Source: JALYYC01 sp039922495
GTDB taxonomy: Bacteria > Chloroflexota > Dormibacteria > CF-121
Assembly (NCBI GenBank): GCA_039922495.1
Contig: JBDTEO010000029.1
Span: forward strand, 132,137-196,136
Length of the DNA stretch: 64,000 nt
Direction of reading: 5' to 3'
Made by a program: the position numbers and the translations under genes
The notes under the pieces: generated by a model
What the model was told of the DNA's origin: nothing
The model's input: the letters and a program-made list of their open reading frames with translations, nothing else
Database searches by the model: none
In this document: positions 44,290-53,262 of the stretch, in pieces
How the letters are laid out: each line of letters begins with the position of its first letter
How positions within the stretch are numbered: the stretch's first letter is position 1

Positions 44290-47200
44290 TCAGCCTACCT
44301 GACGACGATCGTACCGACTCAACTGGTCAAGATCTCCCAGGCGCTCGAGGACTGTGGCACCTCCGTCGAAGGCGAGCCGGTCGTTCGTCAGGAGCGCGAG
44401 TTCGCACTGCACGCGTGCGGCATAGGGCACGGCCCCGCAGGCTCGCCAGAGCTCCAGGGACCGCTTCAGCTCACGAGGATCTTCGATTAGCAGGCCGCGA
44501 CCCCGCCGAGCCTGCGCCTCCAGAGGACGCAACGAACCCTGTTCCGCCAGTTCGAGAATCGCGTTCAGGCGCTCCAGCGCGGGTGGCTGTCCCCGATCGA
44601 GGGCGAAACTCAGCACCCGTTCAACCCGTTCGACCTGTTCCAGGCTATCGATTTGCGCCGCATGCAGTGCCTCGCCGATGGCGTCGAGGTCTCCCCGGGC
44701 GAGGCCGGCCCACGGTCGATTGGGGTGATCCTGGGGAAAGCCGCTCATGATTGCTTGGACGATGCCGGCGTACGTCTCGATCAGGGGCGCATCCTGCCTC
44801 GCCCGCCCGATATCGACGAGGGCCACGAGTCCCCGAAGGGCATATCCCGCGGAGGGTTTTCCTGCCTCGAGCCAGAGCTGTCGAGCCCGCTCGCCCATCG
44901 ATAGGGCTTCATCCCAGCGGCCCAGGAGCGTCAGCGCGTATATGCGCCAGACAACCAGGTGCAGGGTCCAGGCCGGCACCTGCCCCGGCTGAATGTGCGC
45001 CAGACCGGAGCTGGCCATTTTGTCCGCGTCATCGAGGTCGCCGAGGATGCACGAAGCCCAGGTGGCGACGGCGTGAGCATCCACCTTTTCAACCATGCTC
45101 AGGCGGTCCTCCCGGGTGAGGCGCTCGCGGGCGCGCTCGCGGCAGGACCGCCAGTCGCCGATGATCTGGTCGCAACCGGACAGGGCGTCGAGCGCCATGC
45201 TTTGCAGGTTGGCATCATCCAGCCGCCTGGCGATCTCAAGGGCGTGCCCGGCCGCGGCTCGCGCCGCGGCGAGCTCGGCGCCGGTCGCCGCGATGCCGCC
45301 ACCGGCCAGCCAGAATGGATAGAAGGCGTCCGCCGTCAGGTACGCCGCCAGCGTTCGTTGGTCGTCAACCCGGGCGGCGAGCGACGCCGCCTCGGCGCGG
45401 AGCCGCGCCATCGCCTGCTGGGAAAGCCGGTTTCCGATCGACCCCTGGGACCTGGTGTAAAAGGTCAGCAGACCGGTGATGACCCGGAGCTCCTGCTTGG
45501 CGGGCCGGCCCTGCTCCCGACACAGGTCGAGAGCCGTCTGATAGGCGCTGACCGCGAAGTCGCCAGACTGGCCCAGGTCGCCCAATCGCTCATAGAGTTC
45601 AGGCAACCGCGTTCGCTCTGCCAGCTCGATGGCGCTTCCGAGGTGGCGGGCTCCCTCCTGCGACGCCGCCGCCGCCGCGGCGACCTCCGCCGCACGGCTC
45701 AGCCAATCGACGGCCTTGCTGCGCACCAGCAGCGTTTTTTGATCGTTGGGCCGCTGCGCCGTGGCCAGCAGGGCAGCCTCTCGGTAGTGGTACGCGATCA
45801 GTTCGGCCAGGCTTTCCTGCCGCCCCTCAGCCTGGCTTTCGAGCCACGCCCCCGCGGCCGCGTGCAGGCGGCCGCGGTCGGCGCGCGTCAAGGTCTGGTA
45901 GCCAACCTCACGGATCAGGATGTGCCGAAAGGCGTAGGTGTCACCGCCGCCGGCACGAACCAGCTCCTTATCCATCAACTGGTCAGCAATCTTGTCGAGC
46001 GCGGTCAGGGCCGGCTCCAGGGCTGTCACGCCACCAAGTCGAAAGGATCGGCCGAAGACTGAGCCGAGCTGCACCGTGCGCCGCTCATCAGGTTTGAGCA
46101 GATCGAGCCTCGCAACGACGGTGGCCTGGACGGTATCGGGAAGCCGATCGAGGTCGGGCCGCTCCTGAAGCGAACGCACGAGCTCGCCGGCGAAGAACGG
46201 ATTCCCCTCCGCCCGGCTCACGACCGTTTGGATTTGCTCCGGCGAGGATAGGGGAAGAAGATCCTTCACCAGGGTCGCCGTCATCTGGTCCGTGAGGGGC
46301 TCCAGCGACAGGGAAACATAGTTGCGCCGGCCTCCGCCCCATCCAGGGCGCCGGTCGAGGAGCTCCGGGCGAGTCAGGGCGATCATCAGCAGCGGGAGAT
46401 CGCCGCGCGGCTGCATCACGAACTCGAAAAGATCGAGCAGGCTGTCGCTGGACCAATGGAGATCTTCGAACACCAGGACGAGTGGAGATCGGCGCGCCGC
46501 GATCTCGAAGGCGGTGCGCCAGGCGGCGAGCAGGGTCGATCGGTCGCTGACCTCGGTCTCGCCGGCGCCGACCGTCGCCGCCAGCAGCTCCGCTTCCCGA
46601 TCCGCGGCCTCCAGCCCGGACCCGGCGAGCCATCGCCGGATCGCCTCGCGGATTTCATGCGCCTTGGCGTCGTCACCGACGCCAATGAGCCGGAACAGGA
46701 CGGCGCGCAGCGGCCAGTAGGTCAGCCGTTGCCCGTATGGCAAGCACTGGGCAATCGCGACCGTGGCCGTCGGGTCGAGGGCGGGAAGTCGCTCGAGGAA
46801 CTCCTCGAGCAACCGCGTCTTGCCGGTCCCGGCCGGCGCGATGATGCTGACCAGGAACGGTCGCTGCTCACCAAGCGCCCGCCGGGCAACCAGCTCCATT
46901 TGCTGGAGATCGACGTCGCGCCCGATGATCGCCGCCCGGCGTCCGCGAACCGGGGCGGCGTGGCCGAGCAACGGAGACGCCCGAACCGGTTGCGCCTTAC
47001 CGCGCACCTCGACCTCGATGAACGGCCCGAAGTCGAAGGCCCCGCCCGCGCTTTCCGCCGTCCGCTCGCCGCAAATGATGCTCCACGGTTCGGCCGCCTG
47101 CTGCAAGCGCGCCGCAACATTGACGGCATCCCCCGTCAGCGGGAAATCGCCGGTCGCGCTTTCCCGAATGGCGACGACCTCGCCGGTGTTGATCCCAAGC

Positions 47201-47502
47201 CGAATCGGTAACCGATCGCCGAGGGTTGGGTCGGCCCGCACGCGATCGCGCAGCATCAGCGCGGCCGCGAGCGCCCGTTGGGGATCGTCATCGTGCCCCA
47301 CCGGCAAGCCGAACACCGCCACGACCGCGTCGCCGATGAACTTCTCCAGGATGCCCCCGTATTCCGACACCACCTCGGTGGCGAGATCGTAGTAGCGCCG
47401 AAGCAGGATCCGGACATCTTCCGGGTCGAGAACGTCGCCCATGGCGGTCGAGCCGGCCACGTCCGCGAAGAGCACCGTGACGACGCGCCGTTCTTCGGCC
47501 AT
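44290..47502 (-). CDS. Class III adenylate cyclase domain fused to AAA/STAND ATPase and TPR-like region
   Basis: 1070-residue cytoplasmic signalling protein. The N-terminal about 175 residues form a class III cyclase domain with metal-binding Asp14 (FADVAGSTA) and Asp58 (EKFIGDAVVAVFG), adenine-selective Lys54, and the transition-state N-x3-R in AVNVAARL. All catalytic positions are present, so it may be active. An AAA/STAND ATPase follows (Walker A APAGTGKTRLLEE near 233, Walker B-like LVLVFEDLHWSSD), then a long helical TPR-like C-terminus. Such proteins often act as transcription or metabolic regulators. The gene begins 5 nt after the DUF421 gene ends. Confidence 0.9.
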   Translation of the reverse strand: MAEERRVVTVLFADVAGSTAMGDVLDPEDVRILLRRYYDLATEVVSEYGGILEKFIGDAVVAVFGLPVGHDDDPQRALAAALMLRDRVRADPTLGDRLPIRLGINTGEVVAIRESATGDFPLTGDAVNVAARLQQAAEPWSIICGERTAESAGGAFDFGPFIEVEVRGKAQPVRASPLLGHAAPVRGRRAAIIGRDVDLQQMELVARRALGEQRPFLVSIIAPAGTGKTRLLEEFLERLPALDPTATVAIAQCLPYGQRLTYWPLRAVLFRLIGVGDDAKAHEIREAIRRWLAGSGLEAADREAELLAATVGAGETEVSDRSTLLAAWRTAFEIAARRSPLVLVFEDLHWSSDSLLDLFEFVMQPRGDLPLLMIALTRPELLDRRPGWGGGRRNYVSLSLEPLTDQMTATLVKDLLPLSSPEQIQTVVSRAEGNPFFAGELVRSLQERPDLDRLPDTVQATVVARLDLLKPDERRTVQLGSVFGRSFRLGGVTALEPALTALDKIADQLMDKELVRAGGGDTYAFRHILIREVGYQTLTRADRGRLHAAAGAWLESQAEGRQESLAELIAYHYREAALLATAQRPNDQKTLLVRSKAVDWLSRAAEVAAAAAASQEGARHLGSAIELAERTRLPELYERLGDLGQSGDFAVSAYQTALDLCREQGRPAKQELRVITGLLTFYTRSQGSIGNRLSQQAMARLRAEAASLAARVDDQRTLAAYLTADAFYPFWLAGGGIAATGAELAAARAAAGHALEIARRLDDANLQSMALDALSGCDQIIGDWRSCRERARERLTREDRLSMVEKVDAHAVATWASCILGDLDDADKMASSGLAHIQPGQVPAWTLHLVVWRIYALTLLGRWDEALSMGERARQLWLEAGKPSAGYALRGLVALVDIGRARQDAPLIETYAGIVQAIMSGFPQDHPNRPWAGLARGDLDAIGEALHAAQIDSLEQVERVERVLSFALDRGQPPALERLNAILELAEQGSLRPLEAQARRGRGLLIEDPRELKRSLELWRACGAVPYAARVQCELALLTNDRLAFDGGATVLERLGDLDQLSRYDRRQVG

Positions 47503-47507
47503 GGTCG

Positions 47508-48044
47508 TCAGCCTCTGCGGAGGAACCGAACGCGCCGGCGGCGCCGCCGAGGGCCTTTCTCGCCTCCAGCAGCGTCCTTGGTGATGACGCTGATGCTCCC
47601 ATCCTCCTCGAGCACCGCGAGCTTCACGTCGTCGACCGTGGCCACGCCGTGCTCACGCAGCGCCATCTCCCCGTCCTCGAGGCTCAGCCCCTCCTCTTCC
47701 ATCGCCTTTTGCAGCCACTGCCCAGCCCGGGCGATGACGGTTGGTCCGGGCTCGACCAATTCATCGAACCATGGCCAGTGACTCCGTAGCATGGCGACGC
47801 CGCGATTGACGAGCAGCAGCGAGGCGATGATGATGATTCCGCCCGTTAGGGAATTGTCCGGGCCGGTGATGGCGGGTTGCAAGGCATTGGCGACCAGCAG
47901 GATCAGGACGAGGTCGAAGGTCGTGAACTGACCCAGCTCGCGCTTGCCGAAGATCCGAAGGCCGACAAAAAAGACCGCGTAGATCAGCAGGGAACGAATA
48001 ACGAGTTCCCACCAGGGAATACTCAGCTTGAAGAGGCTGCCCAT
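47508..48044 (-). CDS. DUF421 (YetF/YcaP-type) membrane protein
   Basis: 178-residue protein with two to three N-terminal transmembrane helices (IPWWELVIRSLLIYAVFFVG, FDLVLILLVANALQPAI, GGIIIIASLLLVNRGVAML). The YetF signature FGKRELGQFTTFDLV is present, followed by a cytoplasmic DUF421 beta domain (ATVDDVKLAVLEEDGSISVI) and an Arg-rich tail. The function is unknown; Bacillus relatives are linked to spore or membrane properties. A TAAGAT box (48059-48054, minus) ends 9 nt before the ATG. Confidence 0.85.
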   Translation of the reverse strand: MGSLFKLSIPWWELVIRSLLIYAVFFVGLRIFGKRELGQFTTFDLVLILLVANALQPAITGPDNSLTGGIIIIASLLLVNRGVAMLRSHWPWFDELVEPGPTVIARAGQWLQKAMEEEGLSLEDGEMALREHGVATVDDVKLAVLEEDGSISVITKDAAGGEKGPRRRRRRVRFLRRG

Positions 48045-48053
48045 CCTGGGCGA

Positions 48054-48059
48054 ATCTTA
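48054..48059 (-). promoter_or_regulatory. Predicted -10 box of the DUF421 gene
   Basis: TAAGAT on the minus strand ends 9 nt before the ATG at 48044. It may also serve the cyclase-ATPase gene 5 nt downstream of DUF421. Confidence 0.4.
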
Positions 48060-48064
48060 GAGGG

Positions 48065-49174
48065 TCAGCGCGTCACCGGATGGGCGAATCCGTAGTCGAG
48101 CAGGGTCGCGCCATCGGTGAAATGCTGGCTACTCCCCAACACCACCGTCAGGATGGTCCGCCCGTTCCGCGTTGCGGCCGCCGCCAGGCAGTAGCCGGCG
48201 GCATCGGTGTAGCCGGGCTTCAGGCCGATCGCGCCGGGATAGGTCCAGAGCAACCGATCGATATTCGATGGGGTGTAGGCCTTGTGCAGGGGCGTGGCCG
48301 GGATGGACACCTGTTTCGATGCCACGATTGCCCGCAGGTCTGGATAGTCCGCGAGCAGGGTGGCGGAGACGACCGCAAGGTCGGAGGCCGTGCTGTAGAG
48401 ATTCGGGTCGTCCAGGCCGCTGGGGTTGCTGAAGTGCGTGCCGCGCAGGTGGAGCGCGACCGCCTTCTGATTCATGAAGTCAATGAAGTGGCTGCGATCG
48501 ACGATTCCCAGGGCAATCGCCTCCGCCGCGTCATTGCCCGAATTCAGGAGTAACCCGGCAAGGAGCTCGCGCAGCGTCAGTTGCTCGCCGGTTGAGAGAC
48601 CCATGTGGTTCGGCTCGACCTGGGTCGCCAGCGCCGACACCGTGATCGGCGTGTCCAGCGGGGCCAGGTCGGCCGCGACCATGGCGGTCATCAGCTTGGT
48701 CAGCGAAGCGTCCGCGTAGCGGGTGGTCGACGCGGTCTCGTACAGGACCTGACCGGCCGTCAGGTCGACAACGATCGCCGCCCGGGCCTTGATCGATGGA
48801 ACCGCGGTCGGCGGATGCGTCCGCAGCCAGCTGCGACTGATCACGGGAACTTTCACCGCCGGCAGGCCCGTGGGGATCGGCGATGGCGAGGCGCTCGGCG
48901 AGGCAGTCTGCGGTGCGGCACCCGCCGGTTTCGCGGGGGGCGTGGCGGCACTGCGCGAGGTCGGGCGGGCGCTGGCGGCCGCGAGGACCCTGATCGACCG
49001 CGATGGTGGCGTCGTCACGAGATGCAAACCGAGCAACCCGATGATCGCGATGGCGGCCAGCAGCGGCAGCATGAGCGGGTTCCGCCGGCGTGGCGGTGCG
49101 AGCAAACGACGGGATGAGCGCTTGCCACGCGTCCCGAGGCTGTATCCAGACGTAGGGTAAGACGTTCGCCTCAA
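48065..49174 (-). CDS. D-alanyl-D-alanine carboxypeptidase (PBP5/DacF-type, S11 family)
   Basis: Membrane-anchored penicillin-binding protein that trims the peptidoglycan pentapeptide. Motifs: S-x-x-K in ASLTKLM, S-x-N in LLNSGNDA, and KPG in GLKPGYTDAAGYC where most members have KTG. The N-terminal hydrophobic helix (MLPLLAAIAIIGLLGLHLV) is preceded by basic residues (APPRRRNP), and a Ser/Pro/Thr-rich linker leads to the catalytic domain. The start is unsettled: TTG at 49174 (14 nt after a TAGCAT box), TTG at 49105 or ATG at 49072; I give the longest. It lacks the C-terminal beta domain of E. coli PBP5. Confidence 0.88.
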   Translation of the reverse strand: MRRTSYPTSGYSLGTRGKRSSRRLLAPPRRRNPLMLPLLAAIAIIGLLGLHLVTTPPSRSIRVLAAASARPTSRSAATPPAKPAGAAPQTASPSASPSPIPTGLPAVKVPVISRSWLRTHPPTAVPSIKARAAIVVDLTAGQVLYETASTTRYADASLTKLMTAMVAADLAPLDTPITVSALATQVEPNHMGLSTGEQLTLRELLAGLLLNSGNDAAEAIALGIVDRSHFIDFMNQKAVALHLRGTHFSNPSGLDDPNLYSTASDLAVVSATLLADYPDLRAIVASKQVSIPATPLHKAYTPSNIDRLLWTYPGAIGLKPGYTDAAGYCLAAAATRNGRTILTVVLGSSQHFTDGATLLDYGFAHPVTR

Positions 49175-49228
49175 GAAAGTCGGCTTCCATGCTACAACAG
49201 AAACAGCACCAACAGGAGGTGAATCGAG

Positions 49229-49558
49229 ATGCCCCAGCAGGCATGGAGTCCAAAGCGCGAGCGCCAGTACGAGCACATCAAGGAGAGCCTCGAAGACCGC
49301 GGGACCCGCGAAAGCAAGGCGGAAGAAATCGCGGCGCGAACGGTCAACAAGGAGCGCGCCCGGTCCGGTGAAGCCAGGCAGGCGAGCCGGACGTCGGTCC
49401 AGGACATCTCCTCGGGTCGCCGCGGCGGGCTCCGCGCTCACCGCGGGTCGGGCGGCCGCACCTACGACCAGTTGCGCAACGAAGCCCGCGAGAAGGGCAT
49501 CAAGGGCCGCTCGCGGATGACCAAGGCGGAACTGGAGCGTGCGGTCGACCGGAAGTAG
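49229..49558 (+). CDS. Small basic protein with Rho_N-like C-terminus
   Basis: 109-residue, highly charged protein. The N-terminal half (WSPKRERQYEHIKESLEDRG, then TRESKAEEIAARTVNKERAR) matches a family often labelled plasmid-stabilisation protein although no toxin partner is known. The C-terminal half (TYDQLRNEAREKGIKGRSRM, then TKAELERAV) resembles the SAP/Rho-N helical module that binds nucleic acid. AGGAGGTGA, a near-perfect Shine-Dalgarno, precedes the ATG. Its stop is 1 nt from the end of the convergent azlD pseudogene. Confidence 0.8.
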   Translation: MPQQAWSPKRERQYEHIKESLEDRGTRESKAEEIAARTVNKERARSGEARQASRTSVQDISSGRRGGLRAHRGSGGRTYDQLRNEAREKGIKGRSRMTKAELERAVDRK

Positions 49559-49559
49559 C

Positions 49560-49871
49560 TCAGTGCAGCAGCGCCCGAAGCACGGCGGCGACCACGGCGC
49601 CGGCGACGACACAGAGGAGGAGCAGCGGCGCGCGCAGCGCCGAGAGGCCGGCCGCGACGATCACCGCGGCGAGCCGCGCATCGGGGTGGAGGATGCCACG
49701 GCTGTCGGTCAGCTCGACCGCCACCAGCCCAGCGAGCAGCGCCGGCGCCTACCCGGCCGTGCGGCTCGCGATGGCCGCCGGGACGGTCAGCAGGAATGGG
49801 CCGATCCCACGCAGGACAAACGTCAGGATCCCGAGCGCGAAGACGAGCCCGAGGGCTAGCGGGAAAGCCAC
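49560..49871 (-). pseudogene. azlD: azlD interrupted by an in-frame TAG
   Basis: The frame from GTG 49871 to TGA 49560 encodes 103 codons of an AzlD-type branched-chain amino-acid exporter subunit with hydrophobic helices (ALGLVFALGILTFVLRG, and after the break APALLAGLVAVELT and LLLLCVVAGAVVAAVLRALL). Codon 41 is TAG (49751-49749), where the family usually has an aromatic or small residue after the ASRTAG turn; one base change from TAC or TAT would restore it. The start overlaps the azlC stop as in intact azlCD operons. It is either a recent nonsense mutation, a sequencing error, or readthrough. Confidence 0.75.
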
Positions 49872-50506
49872 AGGCCTGCAACCGCGGCCCCCGCGAGCGG
49901 GACACCGGGCGGGGTAAATGGCGCCAGGAGCAGGGCGACGGCGGCGCCCGCCAGGGCGCAACGCACGCCATGGTGGGCGCGGAGCATGGGCCAGAGCAGG
50001 GCGGTAAAGAGCGCTGGAAAGGCGGCGTCCACGCCGAGGCGTTGCGGGTCGCCCAGGACCGGTCCCAGCAGCGTCCCGATCGCGGTTCCCACGACCCAGC
50101 TGCCGTAGAGCACGGCTCCGACGATCACCACCGTGCGGCTGTCGGGATGCCCCGGCTCCCCGGCTGCCACGCCCAGTGCGAAGCTTTCGTCCACGACCAG
50201 CTGGGCGAGCAGGGTTCGGCGCAGCCGGCCGCCCGGCAGGGCTCGGGCAACCGCAATGCCGGTTCCCAGGTAGCGCACATTGAGCAGCGCGCCGGCGATC
50301 ACCGCGGGCAGAACCGTCTCACCCGACGCCAGAACCCCGACGGCGGCAAATTGGGAAGACCCGGCGAACACCACCGCAGACATCAAGACCGCCGCCCATC
50401 CAGGAACATGGGCCGCGACGGCCAGCACCCCGAACGAAACCCCGAAGAGTCCGACGGCAATCCCGATGGGGGCCGCTCGGAGAAGAATGGTGCGGCGAGA
50501 CGGCAT
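49856..50506 (-). CDS. azlC: AzlC-family branched-chain amino-acid exporter subunit
   Basis: 216-residue membrane protein of the AzlC (LIV-E) family: APIGIAVGLFGVSFGVLA at the start, the family motif VFAGSSQFAAVG, LNVRYLGTGIAVARAL, and FALGVAAGEPG. AzlC works with the small subunit AzlD to export branched-chain amino acids or analogues. The partner gene downstream is interrupted, so the exporter may be non-functional. No -10 or Shine-Dalgarno stands out before the ATG. Confidence 0.9.
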   Translation of the reverse strand: MPSRRTILLRAAPIGIAVGLFGVSFGVLAVAAHVPGWAAVLMSAVVFAGSSQFAAVGVLASGETVLPAVIAGALLNVRYLGTGIAVARALPGGRLRRTLLAQLVVDESFALGVAAGEPGHPDSRTVVIVGAVLYGSWVVGTAIGTLLGPVLGDPQRLGVDAAFPALFTALLWPMLRAHHGVRCALAGAAVALLLAPFTPPGVPLAGAAVAGLWLSR

Positions 50507-50540
50507 GCGCCGAATTATCCGGAATGCGATTCGGCGCGAG

Positions 50541-50665
50541 TCAGGTCAAACGAAGATCGAGGAGCCCGACCGGAACGTGCTGCAGGAGTTTCAACGATTC
50601 CCGGCTAAGGCCGCGATATCGTCTGGCTTCCGCGCCGTGACGAGGTTTCCGTCAAGCTCGTTCTG
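50541..50665 (-). pseudogene. C-terminal remnant of a PfpI/DJ-1-family gene
   Basis: On the minus strand, codons near 50661-50600 encode ELDGNLVTARKPDDIAAL, the conserved C-terminal signature of PfpI/DJ-1 (class I glutamine amidotransferase-like) proteins (VVDGNLITSRKPDDLPAF in typical members). After it the frame shifts by one base: the expected final helix (SRESLKLLQHV) continues in the neighbouring frame to TGA at 50541. The N-terminal about 140 residues are missing, since the histidine kinase gene begins at 50708 on the other strand. This is a truncated, frameshifted relic between azlC and the kinase. Confidence 0.65.
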
Positions 50666-50707
50666 CGCCGGTCTTTGGTCGGTCGCCGCGTATAGTCGGG
50701 ACAGGCC

Positions 50708-52888
50708 GTGATGTCGTCTCTGTGGGTCACCATTCGCGGGGCGCGGCTTCCGCCACTCCTCGCCCGACCTGTTCCGTACGTCCTGGCGGTCGCCGGGATC
50801 GGCGTCGCCACGGTGCTGGTGATGCTCGTCGCCTATTTTCTCGGCCTCAGCCGGATCGAGACCTATCCGCTCGTCTACCTGCTGTTCATCGCGATGATCG
50901 CCCTGCGCTTCGGCCGCGGGCCGGCGCTGGCCGCCACGATCGCCGCGGCGCTGGCGATGGACTCGATCATGGTCCCCCCGACCTTCACGTTCGGATGGCA
51001 CAGCGCCAACGACATGTTCCGCCTGATCATCGAAATCATCGCCGCCCTGGTGATCATTGTCGCCATCCACGCGACCCGAACCTCGACCTCCTTGCTGGCT
51101 CGCCGCAAGGACCTGCTGCAGGAAGTCTCGCCGCGCATCATCCAGAGCCTCGATGTCGAAGAGATTCTCAGCACGGTCGCCGAACAGACGCAGCGCGTGA
51201 TCGATTACCAGAATTTCCGCCTCTACCGCTGGGACGAGACCACCGAATGCCTGGTCCTGGTGAAGTCGGTCGCCAGGGCCGGCCCCTATGCCGGTCTCGA
51301 TTGGCGATCGGTTTCCTTGAAGCTCGGCGAGGGCATCACCGGGACTGCGGCCAAAACCCGGATGCCGATCCTGGTCCCCGATGCCCGGCGCGATCCGCGG
51401 ATCGTCTATCCGCCCGGCGTGCAACCGATCGAGGAGACGGTGCTGAGCGTGCCCATGGTGACCCGCGACCGGTTGTTCGGCGCGCTCTCCCTCGGCCACA
51501 TCGGGGTCCGGTCGATGAACCGGGACGATCTCCGGCTGATGGAATCGATCGGCGCTCAGACCGCGCTGGCGCTGGCCAACGCCGAGCAATACGCGGAAGC
51601 CGAGCAGACGATCCGCGCCCTGGCGGCGATCGAGGCGCTCCAGCCATCGAGCATCGGCATGCCCGAGGCGGAGGTCGATCAACGAATCGCCAACAGCTTC
51701 CTCGACCTCAGCCAGGCGGATCTGACGTCGTTGCGGGTGCAGCGATCCGATGGTCGATACCACATCGGCGCCGTGGCGGGCTCGGTCGAGGTGAATCCCC
51801 AGGCGCCGATCCAAGCGAGCCTCAGCGCCGCGGATGTGGCGTGGCTCACCGACGCGCGCGTGGCAGCCTACGTGGCCGACACCCAGGCCGACGCCCGCCT
51901 GCCGTCCTGGGCGCGAGAGTCCGCCCGGCGAAGCGGCATTCAGGCCAGCGTTTACCTTCCGCTTCGGGCGGGGCAGCACTTCGTCGGCTTCGTCGGCCTT
52001 CACTGGCGGCGCAGCCGCTGGCTTCGGCCCGAACAACTGGGACGATTTCAGCTGGTGGCCGCGCAGGCGGCGATCACCCTCGACACCCGCCGTGCGCTGG
52101 CGCAGGAGCGCGGCCGGGCCGAGGCGTTCGCCGAGCTGGAGCGGGCGCGTCGCGAATTCATGCAAATCGCCTCCCACGAGCTGCGGACCCCGCTGACCGT
52201 CATTCGCGGCTATGCCTCGCTGCTCGAGGAGGGGTCCCTCGGCGCGATGCCGGAGAAGGCGCGGCAGGCGCTCCGAACCCTGATGGACAAATCAACCGAG
52301 ATGCGGGTCCAGGTGGAGCGCATGCTCCTGCTGGCGCGGCTCGAAGACGGCGCCACGCCGCCCCCGATGCACCCACTTGACCTCCGGGCGGTGGTCCGGG
52401 ATGCGATCAGCCGCGTGCAGCCCCAGGTCGACCTCAAGGGTGGGAGCTTGCAGGCGAGCCTTCCGCCGGAGCCCCTGCCCGTGAACGGCGACGCGGAACG
52501 GCTCACCACCGCGGTGGACAACCTGTTGCAGAATGCGGTCAAGTTCAGCGTCGAGCCACCGCGCGTCGAGGTGACCGGCAGCGTGACCAACGGCGATGTC
52601 GAGCTGGTGGTCAAGGACGAGGGCGTTGGCATCCCGGCGGCCGCCCTCGGCCGGCTCTTCGAGAAGTTCTACCGGGTCGAGGACGCCCGCTTGCGCAACG
52701 TAGCGGGGACCGGGATCGGTCTCTACCTCGTTCGCCAGGTGGTCGAAGGTCATGGCGGCCGGGTCGACGTGGAGAGCGTACCCGGACGGGGCACGACCTT
52801 CCGGCTCCGGTTGCCCCAGACCGCGACGGTGGTGGCCGAGCGGGGCGCCTCACCGCCCGCCAACCAGGCCCCGGAGCCAGCAAGATGA
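50708..52888 (+). CDS. Membrane sensor histidine kinase (KdpD-like TM, two GAF domains)
   Basis: 726 residues: a four-helix DUF4118/KdpD-type membrane module (about 22-122), a short coiled coil, GAF domain 1 (about 140-295), GAF domain 2 (about 320-465), HisKA with phospho-acceptor His490 (ASHELRTPLT), and HATPase_c with N box (NLLQNAVKF), G1 (DEGVGIP) and G2 (GTGIGLYL). No response regulator is adjacent, so its partner is elsewhere. GTG 50708 or ATG 50711 may be the start; TATAGT at 50691-50696 is the probable -10. Confidence 0.92.
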   Translation: MMSSLWVTIRGARLPPLLARPVPYVLAVAGIGVATVLVMLVAYFLGLSRIETYPLVYLLFIAMIALRFGRGPALAATIAAALAMDSIMVPPTFTFGWHSANDMFRLIIEIIAALVIIVAIHATRTSTSLLARRKDLLQEVSPRIIQSLDVEEILSTVAEQTQRVIDYQNFRLYRWDETTECLVLVKSVARAGPYAGLDWRSVSLKLGEGITGTAAKTRMPILVPDARRDPRIVYPPGVQPIEETVLSVPMVTRDRLFGALSLGHIGVRSMNRDDLRLMESIGAQTALALANAEQYAEAEQTIRALAAIEALQPSSIGMPEAEVDQRIANSFLDLSQADLTSLRVQRSDGRYHIGAVAGSVEVNPQAPIQASLSAADVAWLTDARVAAYVADTQADARLPSWARESARRSGIQASVYLPLRAGQHFVGFVGLHWRRSRWLRPEQLGRFQLVAAQAAITLDTRRALAQERGRAEAFAELERARREFMQIASHELRTPLTVIRGYASLLEEGSLGAMPEKARQALRTLMDKSTEMRVQVERMLLLARLEDGATPPPMHPLDLRAVVRDAISRVQPQVDLKGGSLQASLPPEPLPVNGDAERLTTAVDNLLQNAVKFSVEPPRVEVTGSVTNGDVELVVKDEGVGIPAAALGRLFEKFYRVEDARLRNVAGTGIGLYLVRQVVEGHGGRVDVESVPGRGTTFRLRLPQTATVVAERGASPPANQAPEPAR

Positions 52889-52913
52889 CGAAGGTTCCGG
52901 GGTTACGTCTAGT

Positions 52914-53237
52914 GTGGCGGCTCAGCAGGACCACAGCGACCAGGTTCAGGAGGCGTCCATCAAGGTCCCGGGCGACTGGCTGATGGCGCTCCTCGACGAA
53001 GATGCCGTCCGGCAGGCCCAGCGGCCGGACACGATCGTCACGCTCAGCGCCGCAGGCTTGAGCCTCAGCGGCGTCGAACTCGTCGTGGAGCGGCGCTGGG
53101 TCCGGGAGCCGTTTTGGCACCAGATCAGCGAGGCCGTCACTCGCGGCTTCATCCACAAGAGCAGCGCCGTCCAGGTCACGCTCCGTGGCGACCGTCGCGA
53201 GCACCAGCGCCAGCCGCCGCCTCGTCCGGCGCATTGA
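52914..53237 (+). CDS. Hypothetical protein, 107 residues
   Basis: Soluble protein (IKVPGDWLMALLDEDAVRQA, VTLSAAGLSLSGVELVVERR) with a Pro/Arg-rich tail. No domain was recognised. It begins with GTG at 52914, 25 nt after the kinase stop, and ends 25 nt before malate synthase. The codon pattern and consistent third-position GC support coding. Its place after the sensor kinase is suggestive but not evidence of a shared role. Confidence 0.55.
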   Translation: MAAQQDHSDQVQEASIKVPGDWLMALLDEDAVRQAQRPDTIVTLSAAGLSLSGVELVVERRWVREPFWHQISEAVTRGFIHKSSAVQVTLRGDRREHQRQPPPRPAH

Positions 53238-53262
53238 CCGCCTGCTAGAGTCGAAAGCACTC

